From NCBI GenBank assembly GCA_963803025.1, contig CAWDKZ010000020.1, positions 338,097 through 402,096 of the forward strand: 64,000 nt of DNA. The letters run 5' to 3'. The DNA comes from Bog-793 sp963803025 (lineage in GTDB: Bacteria; Actinomycetota; Acidimicrobiia; Acidimicrobiales; Bog-793). Every line of letters starts with the position of its first letter. The first letter of the stretch is position 1. A program made the position numbers and the translations under genes. Shown here one piece after another: positions 17,778-26,669 of the stretch. The notes beneath the pieces were generated by a model that was given only the letters and a program-made list of their open reading frames with translations, searched no databases and had not been told where the DNA came from.

Positions 17778-18469
17778 ACCGCGAGACACCGACCCCGTTC
17801 GGCGACGTCTCGGCGCGCCTGGCCGAGGTGCGGCGGCGTATCGCGGCCGCGGGGGGCGACGCGGCACGCGTCCGGGTCGTCGCGGTGACGAAGGGCTTCA
17901 GTTCGGCGGCGGCGGCGGCCGCGGTGGCGGCGGGTTGCGTCGATCTCGGCGAGAACTATGCGGCACCGCTCGTCGCCAAGGCGGCGCGACTGCGAGCCGA
18001 GGCGGTCGACGCCGGCGTGTGCTGGCATCTCATCGGCGGCATCCAGCGGCGCAGCATCAGGCTCCTCGCGCCCTACGTCGGGCTGTACGAGACGGTCGAC
18101 CGCTCCGAGGAAGGTGCCGCGCTCGCCCGCCACCACCCGGGCGCGGCGGTGCTCGTCGAGGTCGACACGACGGGGCTCCCGGGCCGGGGGGGCGTGGCGC
18201 CCGGCGAGGTCCCGGCTCTCGTCGAGGGGCTCGTCGGGCTCGGCCTCGACGTGCAAGGGCTGATGACCGTCGCCGCGCCCGACGACGCGGCGCGGGCGCG
18301 ACGTTCCTTCGCCGAGGTTTCTAGTCTCGTGACGAGTCTCGGCCTGCGCGAGGCGTCGATGGGGATGAGCGACGATCTCGAGCTCGCCGTGGCGGAGGGT
18401 TCGACGATGGTGCGGGTCGGCAGGGCGCTGTTCGGTCCACGTCCGGCGCAAAAGGCGATGCGAGAATAG
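17774..18469 (+). CDS. yggS: PLP homeostasis protein YggS/PROSC
   Basis: A 231-residue pyridoxal-phosphate protein of the alanine-racemase fold. VAVTK carries the cofactor lysine, WHLIGGIQRR corresponds to the usual WHFIGHLQ segment, and MGMSDDLELAVAEGSTMVRVG is the C-terminal signature. It has no known catalytic reaction and buffers cellular PLP. The start is GTG 17774, overlapping pgeF by 4 bases. The residue pattern GGIQRR, instead of GHLQxNK, is a modest departure from the family. Confidence 0.9.
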   Translation: MNRETPTPFGDVSARLAEVRRRIAAAGGDAARVRVVAVTKGFSSAAAAAAVAAGCVDLGENYAAPLVAKAARLRAEAVDAGVCWHLIGGIQRRSIRLLAPYVGLYETVDRSEEGAALARHHPGAAVLVEVDTTGLPGRGGVAPGEVPALVEGLVGLGLDVQGLMTVAAPDDAARARRSFAEVSSLVTSLGLREASMGMSDDLELAVAEGSTMVRVGRALFGPRPAQKAMRE

Positions 18470-18490
18470 GCTGCGCGGAGAAGGAGACCG

Positions 18491-19024
18491 ATGTCGTCGT
18501 TCATGAACAGAGCACTCGCCTACCTCGGCCTGAAAGACATCGACGAGGAGGAGTTGTACTCGGAGGACACTTCGGCGGGGGTGCCGGTTTCGCAGCCCGA
18601 TCGGACCGTCTACCCCGACGTCGTCGGTGACGAAGGTGACGACCGGGGCGTCTCGGCGACGGTCCGACCGATTCTCGCCGCCGAGCCGCGCCGACCGGGT
18701 GGAGCCGCGCCGGGCCTCGTCCGGCCCGTCGTCGTCGGGCACGTCCCGGCGAGCAAGGTCCACGTCGTCGCGCCGGCGCACTTCCGCGACGCCCAGGAGA
18801 TCGGCGATCTTGTGAAGCAGGGCAGTCCGGTGATCGTCAACCTGCAGATGAGCGAGCGAGACCTGTCGCGACGGATGATCGACTTCTGCTCCGGGCTCAC
18901 CTACGCGCTCGACGGGCAGATGGAGAAGGTCGCCGACCAGGTGTTCCTGCTCGCTCCCTCGAACGTCGAGGTCTCACCGGAAGAGCGGTTGCGCCTCCAA
19001 CAGCGCGGCCTTTACCGGTCCTAG
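18491..19024 (+). CDS. sepF: Cell division protein SepF
   Basis: A 177-residue protein. The N-terminal MSSFMNRALAYLGL is the amphipathic membrane-binding helix, a variable acidic linker follows, and the SepF core occupies about 88-170 (PAHFRDAQEIGDLVKQGSPV, VNLQMSERDLSRRMIDF, SGLTYALDGQMEKVADQVFL). It anchors the FtsZ tail to the membrane, replacing FtsA. A clear AGAAGGAG ribosome binding site sits just before ATG 18491. Confidence 0.95.
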   Translation: MSSFMNRALAYLGLKDIDEEELYSEDTSAGVPVSQPDRTVYPDVVGDEGDDRGVSATVRPILAAEPRRPGGAAPGLVRPVVVGHVPASKVHVVAPAHFRDAQEIGDLVKQGSPVIVNLQMSERDLSRRMIDFCSGLTYALDGQMEKVADQVFLLAPSNVEVSPEERLRLQQRGLYRS

Positions 19025-19061
19025 ACGACGGCGCGCTCGGTGATCGCGTGAGCGCGCCCCG

Positions 19062-19325
19062 GTGATCGTCCGCATCCTCGTCGACCTGATCCAGGCGTAC
19101 ATCTTCGTTCTGTTCGTCCGCATCATCCTCACGTGGTTCCCGACGGACCCGTGGTCGTCGCTCGGGCGGTTCGAGCGCGCCCTCGGGCGAGTCACGGATC
19201 CGGTGCTCGCGCCGTTCCGGCGCCTCCTGCCGCCTCTGCGCGTCGGCGGAGGGGCGATCGACCTGTCGCCGATCGTGGTGCTCGTCGCGCTCGAGGTGCT
19301 CGTGTCGATCCTCCGTAGCCGCTGA
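19062..19325 (+). CDS. yggT: YggT family membrane protein
   Basis: An 87-residue protein with two hydrophobic segments (about 2-22 and 66-83) flanking FVRIILTWFPTDPW and DPVLAPFRRLLPP, the YggT repeat signature. The family is conserved between sepF and divIVA in Gram-positive bacteria and is linked to division-site or osmotic function, without a defined activity. The start is GTG 19062. Confidence 0.9.
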   Translation: MIVRILVDLIQAYIFVLFVRIILTWFPTDPWSSLGRFERALGRVTDPVLAPFRRLLPPLRVGGGAIDLSPIVVLVALEVLVSILRSR

Positions 19326-19394
19326 CCCGCGGCATCTGCGCCAGAGCGGCACGCGTCGGCGGGCGGTATCCACCGGCGGCGCTCATCGGCCGCA

Positions 19395-19400
19395 TACCAT
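19395..19400 (+). promoter_or_regulatory. -10 element for a leaderless divIVA transcript
   Basis: TACCAT lies 6 bases before ATG 19407, where transcription would begin at or next to the start codon. No ribosome binding site is visible upstream and no good -35 box is seen. Confidence 0.45.
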
Positions 19401-19406
19401 CGTGAT

Positions 19407-20378
19407 ATGGAGATATCCGGACGGATCCTGCGCGAAGTCGAGTTCCGTGACCGGCTGCGCGGCTACGACACCGATGAAGTTGACGAATTCCTCGAGAAGG
19501 TCGCGGTGGCGGTCGACGAGCTCCTCACCGAGCGGGAAGCCGCACGCGAGAAGCCCGCGCGCCCTGCCGAACCCGCGCTCGACGACGAAAGCCTGCGTCG
19601 GACCCTCGTGCTGGCCCAGCGCACCGCGGACCTCGCCGTCCGTGAGGCCCGCGAGGAGGCCACCGCCCTCGTCGAGGAGGCGCGCATCGAGGCGGGTGCG
19701 CTGACCGCCGAGGCCCGCGACGAGGCCGACCGCGTGCGCGCCGAAGCCGAACAGGAGGTCCACGCGAGGATCGCCGCGCTCGAGTCCCGGCGCGTCGAGC
19801 TCGAACACGAGATCGAGGAGCTCGACCGGATCGCCGCGACGGAGCGGGGACGACTCGTCGCGTCGCTCAGTGCCGCGCTCGAGAGCGTCGGCGGGATGGC
19901 GCGCCGCGAGGACGAGCGCCAGGGGCCAGTCGACGGCCCCGACGACGTGGCCGGCGCGGCGACGGCTGGCGAGACGACGCCCGGCGAGCCGACCGAACTC
20001 ATCGACACGGTTGTCGAGGAACAGGACGGACCGGAGGACGAGACCGAGCGCGCCGGCGCCGTGCCGTCGCCGCCGGCTCTCCGCTCGCGCGCGAGCGACC
20101 GCCCGCGGCGCCGGAACCGAGCCACCCAGCTGGGACTCGCCGACATCGACGCGGGGAGCGAGGACGTTGCGGACTCGGCGCGTCCCGACCGTCCACCGGC
20201 GAACGACGAGCACACCTTGCGCGCGGTCCATCCGAGTGGTGATGACGATCCAGACGAGGCGCTATGGCAGAGGTGGGCGCGTGGGGCTGATCTCGACGCG
20301 TTGCCCGGCGACCACGGCCCGGCCGTGCGCGAGAAGCCGACCCACGCGCCGCGCCGCGGCGGTGGTTGGCCGGCCTGA
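19407..20378 (+). CDS. divIVA: DivIVA-domain polar/septal scaffold (Wag31-like)
   Basis: A 323-residue protein. The N-terminal DivIVA lipid-binding domain is clear (ILREVEFRDRLRGYDTDEVD, FLEKVAVAVDELL, about 6-45). A long coiled coil of Ala/Glu/Arg heptads runs over about 65-160, followed by a low-complexity acidic and proline-containing tail. It marks negatively curved membrane and directs polar growth in actinobacteria. It ends the dcw cluster and converges on ileS, 20 bases away. Confidence 0.88.
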   Translation: MEISGRILREVEFRDRLRGYDTDEVDEFLEKVAVAVDELLTEREAAREKPARPAEPALDDESLRRTLVLAQRTADLAVREAREEATALVEEARIEAGALTAEARDEADRVRAEAEQEVHARIAALESRRVELEHEIEELDRIAATERGRLVASLSAALESVGGMARREDERQGPVDGPDDVAGAATAGETTPGEPTELIDTVVEEQDGPEDETERAGAVPSPPALRSRASDRPRRRNRATQLGLADIDAGSEDVADSARPDRPPANDEHTLRAVHPSGDDDPDEALWQRWARGADLDALPGDHGPAVREKPTHAPRRGGGWPA

Positions 20379-20398
20379 CGGCCTGACGGGAATCGCAG

Positions 20399-23300
20399 CT
20401 AGCCGGGTCCCGTCGCTCCCCGGACGCGCTCGAGGTGGACCGCGACGTTGCGGCCGTCGGGAAGTTCGTAGGCGCTGCGCGCCGAAGCGACGTCTGTCCC
20501 GGGGTCGGCGTGACGCGGATCGTCGTTCCCGACCACGGCGAGCGAAGTCGCGAGCGTCTGGCGGCAGAGTTCCTCGCCCCAGACGTCGAGGACAGACACG
20601 ACGTCGTCGGGAACGACGAGCGCGAGACGGATCCGGTCGCTGATCACGAGGTCGGCGTCGCGGCGCGCCTGCTGCACGATCCGCACGAGATCGCGCGCCG
20701 TCCCTTCCGCTTCGAGCGCGGGAGTGACCTCGGTGGCGAGGAGGACGACACCTCGGTCGTCGTCGATCACCCGACCGGCGGCGGGATCCCGCGGCACGAG
20801 GCGGAGTTCGAACTCGCCGGGTTCGAGGAGGACCCCGGCGACCGCGACCCGCCCGTCTTGGGTCGGCCGCCAATCGCCCCGACGGACCGCGGCGATCACC
20901 TGTTGGGTTGTCGGGCCGAGGCGGGGTCCGATCTCGGCGGGGACGAGCGAGAGCGCGCGCGTCGCGAAGGCATCGGCTGCTGTCACGAGCTCGACGGCCT
21001 TCACGTTGACCTCGTCGGCGATGAGCGGGAGGAACGGCTCGAGCAGCGAGGCGTTGTGGTGCGCGATGGTCACCTTCGGCAACGGCAGCCGGGCCCGCAA
21101 GCCGCGAGCCTTGCGCACGGAGTGGATGGCCGAACACACCTCGCGCACGAGGTCCATCGACTCGACGAGCGCCGAATCCGTGACGAGCTCGTCCGGCTCG
21201 GGCCAAGCGGCGAGGTGCACACTGCGCGCGGACGTGAGACCGCGGAAGACCTCCTCCGCGAGGAACGGGAGCAGCGGCGCACTCACGCGGGCGAGGACGT
21301 CGAGCACGGTGTGGAGGGTGTCGTAGGCGTCGACCTTGTCGGCGTCGGCCAGCGGATCGCCGGAGAACGACCGCCAGAACCGGTCGCGGCTGCGGCGGAT
21401 GTACCAGTTCGTCAGGGCGTCGAGGAAACCCGAGTACGCCGCCGCCGCGCCGGCGAGGTCGTAGGCATCGAGGGCCTCGGTGACCTGCTCGAGGAAGCGG
21501 CGGGTCTTGGCGAGGACGTAGCGGTCGAGCAGCCCGGTCTGGTCGCAGCGTTTCCGTCCGACGACGCCGTCGCTGCGGCCGTAGAGCGAGAGGAAGTGCC
21601 AGGAGTTCCAGATCGGGTTGAGCACGACGCGCAGCGGCTCGGACATCGCGGCTTCCTCGATGGCGACGTCGAGCCCGCGCAGCACCGGTGAGGAGAGCAG
21701 GTACCAACGCATCGTGTCGGAGCCGTCGGAGGCGAAGAACTCCTCCGGGTCGGGGAAGTTCTTCAGGCGCTTGGAGAGCTTGCGGCCGTCGTTGCCGAGC
21801 AGGATCCCGTGCGCGATGCAGTGGGAGAACGCCGGTCGGTCGAACAACGCCGTGGCGAGCACGTGCAGCGTGTAGAACCAGCCGCGGGTCTGGCCGACGT
21901 ACTCGCAGATGAGATCCGCCGGGAAGTGCTCCTCGAACCGCTGCGCGTTCTCGAACGGGTAGTGCAGCTGCGCGAAGGGCATCGAGCCGGACTCGAACCA
22001 GCAGTCGAGGACGTCTTCGACGCGCCGCATCGTCGAGCGGCCCGTCGGGTCGTCGGGGTTCGGCCGGGTGAGGGCGTCGATCCCCGGGCGGTGGAGGTCG
22101 TCGGGGCGGACGCCGAAATCGGCGGCCAGCTCGTCGAGGCTCCCGTAGACGTCGACGCGGGGGTAGTCCGGGTCGTCGCTCTTCCAGACCGGGATGGGCG
22201 CCCCCCAGAAGCGGTTGCGTGAGATCGACCAGTCGCGCGCCCCTTCGAGCCACTTGCCGAACGCGCCCTGGCCGACATGTTCGGGCACCCAATGGATCTG
22301 CCGGTTCAGCTCGACCATGCGTTCCTTGATTGCGGTCACCTTCACGAAGAACGAGCTGACGGCGCGGTAGATGAGCGGCGTGTCCGAGCGCCAGCAGTGC
22401 GGGTAGCTGTGGACGTACTCCTCGCGCCGCACGAGCGCGCCCGAGCTGGCGAGGCTCTCGATGACCCGCTCGTTCGCCTCGAACACCTGGAGGTGTGCGA
22501 GATCGGGCACGTGATCGTCGAATCGGCCCTGATCGTCGACGGGGCAGACGACGGCGATGCCAGCCGACTCGCAGAGTCGCTGGTCGTCCTCACCGAAGCC
22601 GGGGGCCATGTGCACGATCCCCGTCCCGTCTTCGGTCGTGACGAAATCCCCGGCGAGCACGCGGAAGGCGTTGGCCTCGCCCACGAAGTAGTCGAAGAGC
22701 GGGCGGTAGGTCCGCCCGACGAGATCAGCGCCGGCGACGGTGCCGACGAGAACCGCGTCGGCGAGCTCCGCCGCGTAGGCCTCGGCCCGGGACTCGCCGA
22801 CGAGGTAGCGCTCTCGACCGCGCTCGTAGATCGCGTAGGTGATCGACGGCCCGACCGCCAGCGCGAGGTTCGAAGGCAACGTCCACGGCGTCGTCGTCCA
22901 CGTGAGCGCGCGCAACGGGCCCGCGGCCGGACCCGCGCCGTCGGGGATCGGGTCGAGCGAGACCGAGACGGTGATCGCCGGGTCGACGCGCTCGCGGTAG
23001 GCGTCGTCCTGGCGCGTCTCGAAGTTCGAGAGCGGCGTCTCGCATTCCCAGCAGTACGGGAGGACGCGCTGGCCCTCGTAGATCAGCCCGCGGTCGTAGA
23101 GCGTCTTGAAGGCCCAGATGACGCTCTCCATGTAGGAGGCGTCCATCGTCTTGTAATCGTTGTCGAAATCCACCCAACGGCCTTGGCGGGTGACGTAGCG
23201 CTCCCAGGCCGCGGTGTAGCGCAGGACGGAGGTCTTGCAGTGCTCGTTGAAACGTTCGATGCCGAACGCGGTGATCTGGGCCCGCCCCGAGACGCCGAGC

Positions 23301-23620
23301 TCACGCTGGGCCTCGGTCTCGGCGGGCAGCCCGTGACAATCCCAACCGAATCGACGCTCGACGCGCCGGCCGCGCATCGTCTCGTAACGGGGCATCGCGT
23401 CCTTGACGAACCCGGTGAGCAGGTGGCCGTAGTGGGGCAGCCCGTTCGCGAAGGGCGGCCCATCGTAGAAGACGTACTCGTTGCGGATGTCACGCTGGAC
23501 GACTGACGCCGCGAAGGTCCCGTCGGACTCCCAGTAGGCAAGCGTCGCCTCTTCGAGCGCCGGGTAGTCCGGTGTCGCGGCGACCTCCGGATACGAGTCC
23601 GGCCTCGGTTGTTCGGGCAT
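20399..23620 (-). CDS. ileS: Isoleucyl-tRNA synthetase (type II)
   Basis: A 1073-residue class I synthetase. The HIGH motif appears as HYGH at 63-66 (GPPFANGLPHYGHLLTG) and the KMSKS loop as GRKLSKR near 614. WDCHGLPAE, WGAPIPVW and the editing domain (TTPWTLPSNLALAVGP) are present. Sequence style and length match the eukaryote-like type II enzyme, which tends to be mupirocin-tolerant. ATG 23620 gives the normal family start; the longer open frame would run through the neighbouring promoter. The start codon lies 19 bases from that of the divergent DUF167 gene. Confidence 0.94.
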   Translation of the reverse strand: MPEQPRPDSYPEVAATPDYPALEEATLAYWESDGTFAASVVQRDIRNEYVFYDGPPFANGLPHYGHLLTGFVKDAMPRYETMRGRRVERRFGWDCHGLPAETEAQRELGVSGRAQITAFGIERFNEHCKTSVLRYTAAWERYVTRQGRWVDFDNDYKTMDASYMESVIWAFKTLYDRGLIYEGQRVLPYCWECETPLSNFETRQDDAYRERVDPAITVSVSLDPIPDGAGPAAGPLRALTWTTTPWTLPSNLALAVGPSITYAIYERGRERYLVGESRAEAYAAELADAVLVGTVAGADLVGRTYRPLFDYFVGEANAFRVLAGDFVTTEDGTGIVHMAPGFGEDDQRLCESAGIAVVCPVDDQGRFDDHVPDLAHLQVFEANERVIESLASSGALVRREEYVHSYPHCWRSDTPLIYRAVSSFFVKVTAIKERMVELNRQIHWVPEHVGQGAFGKWLEGARDWSISRNRFWGAPIPVWKSDDPDYPRVDVYGSLDELAADFGVRPDDLHRPGIDALTRPNPDDPTGRSTMRRVEDVLDCWFESGSMPFAQLHYPFENAQRFEEHFPADLICEYVGQTRGWFYTLHVLATALFDRPAFSHCIAHGILLGNDGRKLSKRLKNFPDPEEFFASDGSDTMRWYLLSSPVLRGLDVAIEEAAMSEPLRVVLNPIWNSWHFLSLYGRSDGVVGRKRCDQTGLLDRYVLAKTRRFLEQVTEALDAYDLAGAAAAYSGFLDALTNWYIRRSRDRFWRSFSGDPLADADKVDAYDTLHTVLDVLARVSAPLLPFLAEEVFRGLTSARSVHLAAWPEPDELVTDSALVESMDLVREVCSAIHSVRKARGLRARLPLPKVTIAHHNASLLEPFLPLIADEVNVKAVELVTAADAFATRALSLVPAEIGPRLGPTTQQVIAAVRRGDWRPTQDGRVAVAGVLLEPGEFELRLVPRDPAAGRVIDDDRGVVLLATEVTPALEAEGTARDLVRIVQQARRDADLVISDRIRLALVVPDDVVSVLDVWGEELCRQTLATSLAVVGNDDPRHADPGTDVASARSAYELPDGRNVAVHLERVRGATGPG

Positions 23621-23625
23621 TGCCC

Positions 23626-23632
23626 TAGAGTA
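23626..23632. promoter_or_regulatory. Shared, near-palindromic -10 element for ileS and the DUF167 gene
   Basis: On the plus strand TAGAGT occupies 23626-23631, 8 bases before ATG 23640. On the minus strand TACTCT occupies 23632-23627, 6 bases before the ileS ATG at 23620. The same 7 base pairs can therefore serve both directions and would give a leaderless transcript each way. Confidence 0.45.
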
Positions 23633-23639
23633 GGCGCCC

Positions 23640-24035
23640 ATGGCGGAGGACCTGTTCGAGATCGAGCAGGAGAAGTCGACCCAGACGTCCAAGGACAAGA
23701 AGGGCGCCGGCAAGTCGACGATCCTGCTTCGTCTCTACGTGCAACCCGGTGCCGGCCGGGCCGCGGTCACGGGCACGAGGGCAGACGCGCTCCACGTCCG
23801 GGTCGCGCCCCCCCCGGTCGACGGTCGCGCGAACGTCGCGTGCGCGGATCTCGTCGCGGAGCTCTTCGGCGTGCCGAAGTCCGCGGTCGAGCTCGTCGAC
23901 GGGGAACGCAGCCGGAGGAAGCGGCTGAGAGTGCGGGGTGTCGAGGTCAGCCAGGTCCGACGCGTGCTCGACCGCGCCGTGTCAGCGGCCGAGACCCGTC
24001 CCGGCGGCCCGAGGAACGCGCGCGCGAATCGTTGA
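23640..24035 (+). CDS. DUF167 (YggU) family protein
   Basis: A 131-residue protein. The DUF167 domain spans about 29-105: LYVQPGAGRAAVTG, LHVRVAPPPVDGRANVA and SAVELVDGERSRRKRLRV. The family function is unknown; it often travels with yggT and yggS, which here lie ~4 kb upstream. A lysine-rich 28-residue N-terminal extension is unusual for the family, so the real start could be internal, although the -10 box at 23626 supports ATG 23640. Confidence 0.85.
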   Translation: MAEDLFEIEQEKSTQTSKDKKGAGKSTILLRLYVQPGAGRAAVTGTRADALHVRVAPPPVDGRANVACADLVAELFGVPKSAVELVDGERSRRKRLRVRGVEVSQVRRVLDRAVSAAETRPGGPRNARANR

Positions 24036-24109
24036 CGCCGCAGGGGGCGCGGTGGTCGCGACGATCGGGTAACCTCAACCCCTCATTCGGAGAGGTGCGC
24101 CGGACCACA

Positions 24110-25186
24110 ATGCCCCACAAGAAGACGAAGCCCCCCGTGCAAGTCGGCGCGAACAAGGCGGCGTCCGCATCACGGCGTCGTTCGATCGTCGTGCGCGCCT
24201 CGAAAGCGGTCGCCAAGACGAGAAAGGCCATCGGCAAGGTCGCCGGTCGGACGGAGAGAGAGGTGGTGACGAAGCCCGTCGCGTCGCGCCCGGCAACTCA
24301 GGCGCGGACGACGAGTCCGGCGGCCCGGGCGCGGATCGGGCAGCCGCCGGCCGCTCGGGCGCGGGGCGCGAAGAAGGCGTCGGCGTCACCGAAGAAGGCA
24401 GCCGCAAAGAAGGCGGTGCGATCTCGCTCCGCAGGCAGGGTCGTGGTCGCGCGCGGGGCCGCCGTTGCCAAGAGGGTGTCGACCGGGAAGAAGGTCGCGG
24501 TGACGAAAGGAGCCACCGCCGCGAAGAAGGCCCCTGCCGCGAGGAAGGTCTCGGCCGCGAAGAAGGTCACCGCGGCGAAAGAGATCACCGCCGCGAAGAA
24601 GGTGAGCGCGGGGAAGAAGGCTGTCGGCTCAGCCAAGGCGAGACCCCAGGTTGAGGGTGCGAGGCGGACCGCGAAGGCCACCGCCTCTTCGCCGGCGAGA
24701 ACGGCGCGTCGCGCGCCGGCGAAGCCCGGCGCGAAGGCGGGGTCCCCCCGTCCGGGGTCGACACGTCCGTCACCGGCCCGTCCGACGCCGGTCCGTGCAC
24801 CTCGCACGGGCTATACAGAGGAACGCTTCCTCGGTCACCAGCGCAACGTGCTCGAGCGCGAGCGGGCGACCTACCTCGAACAGGCGAGCTCCCTGCAAGC
24901 GGAGGCGGAGTTGCTCGTTGCCGAGATGGAGCCGGGAGACATCCAGTTCGACGAGGAGTCGGGTGAAGGTGGGACCGTCGCTGTCGACCGCGAGCGCGAT
25001 CTCACGCTGTCGGCCCAGGCGCTGGAGGCGGTCGCGGAGATCGACGCGGCGCTCGCCCGGATTGCAAGCGGTAGGTATGGCGTGTGCGAGGGTTGCGGCG
25101 AGCTCATTCCGAAACTCCGTCTCGAGGCGCTTCCGTACGCGCGGCTTTGCATGGCCTGCAAGAGCGGAGGGCTCTCGCGGCGTTGA
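24110..25186 (+). CDS. DksA/TraR zinc-finger protein with a histone-H1-like basic tail
   Basis: A 358-residue protein in two unlike parts. Residues 1 to ~230 are a disordered Lys/Ala/Arg/Pro tail with repeats of the AAKKV(T/S)A type, resembling histone H1 or bacterial H1-like DNA-binding tails. From ~234 comes a DksA/TraR module: a coiled coil (ERERATYLEQASSLQAEAEL) and a C4 zinc finger (CEGCGELIP ... CMAC, about 325-350). The acidic tip is less obvious than in DksA. It probably acts at RNA polymerase while bound to DNA, which is inference. Its stop overlaps lspA. Confidence 0.85.
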   Translation: MPHKKTKPPVQVGANKAASASRRRSIVVRASKAVAKTRKAIGKVAGRTEREVVTKPVASRPATQARTTSPAARARIGQPPAARARGAKKASASPKKAAAKKAVRSRSAGRVVVARGAAVAKRVSTGKKVAVTKGATAAKKAPAARKVSAAKKVTAAKEITAAKKVSAGKKAVGSAKARPQVEGARRTAKATASSPARTARRAPAKPGAKAGSPRPGSTRPSPARPTPVRAPRTGYTEERFLGHQRNVLERERATYLEQASSLQAEAELLVAEMEPGDIQFDEESGEGGTVAVDRERDLTLSAQALEAVAEIDAALARIASGRYGVCEGCGELIPKLRLEALPYARLCMACKSGGLSRR

Positions 25187-25707
25187 TGCCGGATCGGCGC
25201 GCGCCTGACGAGGTCCACCGGTCGCGTCGCGTGTGGGTGGTCGCTTCCACCGCCGCCGCAGTCGTCGCCCTCGACCAGACGACGAAGACGCTCGCCCTCG
25301 ATCGGCTGCAGAACGGGCCGATCCACCTCGCCGGCCCCCTTTCGCTCGCCCTCACGTTCAACTCGGGCGTCGCCTTCTCGATCGGCACGGGGGGGACGGT
25401 TCCGTTCATCATCGTTGGCGCGGTGCTCCTCGTTGTCCTCGTGTGGCTTGCACGTGCCACGCCGAGCTATCCGGTCGCGATCGCGACCGGGATGATCCTC
25501 GGCGGTGGGCTCGGGAATCTCTCGGACCGGGTCTTCCGTTCCCGTGGCGGTGCGGTGGTCGACTTCGTCCACCTCGGCTTCTGGCCGACGTTCAACGTCG
25601 CCGACCTCGCGATCGTCGGCGGGGCGATCGTGCTCGTCATCGTGTTCTGGCGGCGAATCGAGGGGAAACGGACGGGCGACTCCCCCGTACAGGACGCCGG
25701 AGGGTGA
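25186..25707 (+). CDS. lspA: Prolipoprotein signal peptidase
   Basis: A 173-residue polytopic aspartyl peptidase with four membrane helices. The catalytic aspartates lie in GNLSDRVF (about residue 114) and FNVADLAI (about 139). DQTTKTLA corresponds to the family DQLTK motif and FNSGVAFSI to NxGAAF. It cleaves lipoprotein signal peptides at the membrane. ATG 25186 overlaps the upstream TGA (TGATG), and the C-terminal end overlaps the possible GTG start of rluD. lspA-rluD is a widely conserved pair. Confidence 0.93.
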   Translation: MPDRRAPDEVHRSRRVWVVASTAAAVVALDQTTKTLALDRLQNGPIHLAGPLSLALTFNSGVAFSIGTGGTVPFIIVGAVLLVVLVWLARATPSYPVAIATGMILGGGLGNLSDRVFRSRGGAVVDFVHLGFWPTFNVADLAIVGGAIVLVIVFWRRIEGKRTGDSPVQDAGG

Positions 25708-25709
25708 CG

Positions 25710-26660
25710 ATGACGGCGATGATCGTTCCGGCGACGCTCGATGGCGAGCGGGTCGACCGGGTGATCGCGCTCGTCACGGGTCAGTCGCGGCGCGCGGCGA
25801 GCGCGCTCATCGCCGCCGGTGGGGTGCGTGTCGCGGGTCGGCCCGTCGTCTCGCGCCACGTGCACGTCGTCGCGGGGATGCGTCTCGAACTCGAGATCGC
25901 GGCGGCTGCCGACGGTTCCGGTCTCGAGCCGGCGGAGCCGGGCAGCGTGCCGTTCACCGTCGTCTACGAGGACCCCGACGTCATCGTCGTCGACAAGCCC
26001 GCCGGCGTCGTCGTCCACCCGGGTGCGGGCCGGCGCACAGGGACGTTGGCGGCGGGGCTCCTCGCGCGCTACCCGGACCTCGCAGAAGCCGCCCGTGAGG
26101 GCGCGGGCGGCCCGCTGCGCCCGGGGATCGTCCACCGCCTCGACAAGGACACGTCGGGGCTGCTCGTCGTGGCACGGAATCCCCGCGCCTGGCAGGCGCT
26201 CGCAGCCCAGCTCTCCTCGCGCACGATGGGGCGCGTCTACGAGACGCTCGTGCTCGGCCGGCTCGGATCCGACGAGGGCACGGTCGACGCTCCGATCGGC
26301 CGGTCGGTGCGGGATCGGACGCGCATGGCCGTGAGCGCCACCGGGCGTGAGGCGCGTACCCGCTACCGGGTGCTCTCGCGCTTCGCGGCGCCTGTCGAGG
26401 CGACGCTGGCCGAGGTGACGCTGGAATCGGGGCGGACGCACCAGATTCGCGTCCACCTCGCGGCGATCGGTCATCCCGTCGCGGGTGATTCTCGTTACGG
26501 TGGCACGCTCGCTCCCGCGGTGCGCGCTGCGATCGGACTCGAGCGGCCCTTCTTGCATGCCGGGAGGTTGCGCCTCGTCCACCCGACGACGGGCGAGGAA
26601 CGAGAGTGGGTCGCCCCGTTGCCGGACAACCTCGCGGCGGTGTTGACCCGGTTGTCCTGA
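25710..26660 (+). CDS. rluD: 23S rRNA pseudouridine synthase, RluD family
   Basis: A 316-residue protein with an N-terminal S4 RNA-binding domain (RVDRVIALVTGQSRRAASALIAAGGVRV in two stretches) and a RluA/RluD catalytic domain containing HRLDKDTSGLL with the active aspartate, and GRTHQIRVHLAAIGHPVAGD. ATG 25710 follows GGAGG at 25699-25703 and is preferred to GTG 25704, which would overlap the lspA stop by 4 bases. It converges on the sigma factor gene with a gap of 9 bases. Confidence 0.9.
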   Translation: MTAMIVPATLDGERVDRVIALVTGQSRRAASALIAAGGVRVAGRPVVSRHVHVVAGMRLELEIAAAADGSGLEPAEPGSVPFTVVYEDPDVIVVDKPAGVVVHPGAGRRTGTLAAGLLARYPDLAEAAREGAGGPLRPGIVHRLDKDTSGLLVVARNPRAWQALAAQLSSRTMGRVYETLVLGRLGSDEGTVDAPIGRSVRDRTRMAVSATGREARTRYRVLSRFAAPVEATLAEVTLESGRTHQIRVHLAAIGHPVAGDSRYGGTLAPAVRAAIGLERPFLHAGRLRLVHPTTGEEREWVAPLPDNLAAVLTRLS

Positions 26661-26669
26661 CCGAAGCGA

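Noticed and set aside
23621..23639. A T-box leader for ileS
   Set aside because: Only 19 bases separate ileS from the divergent gene, leaving no room for a T-box.
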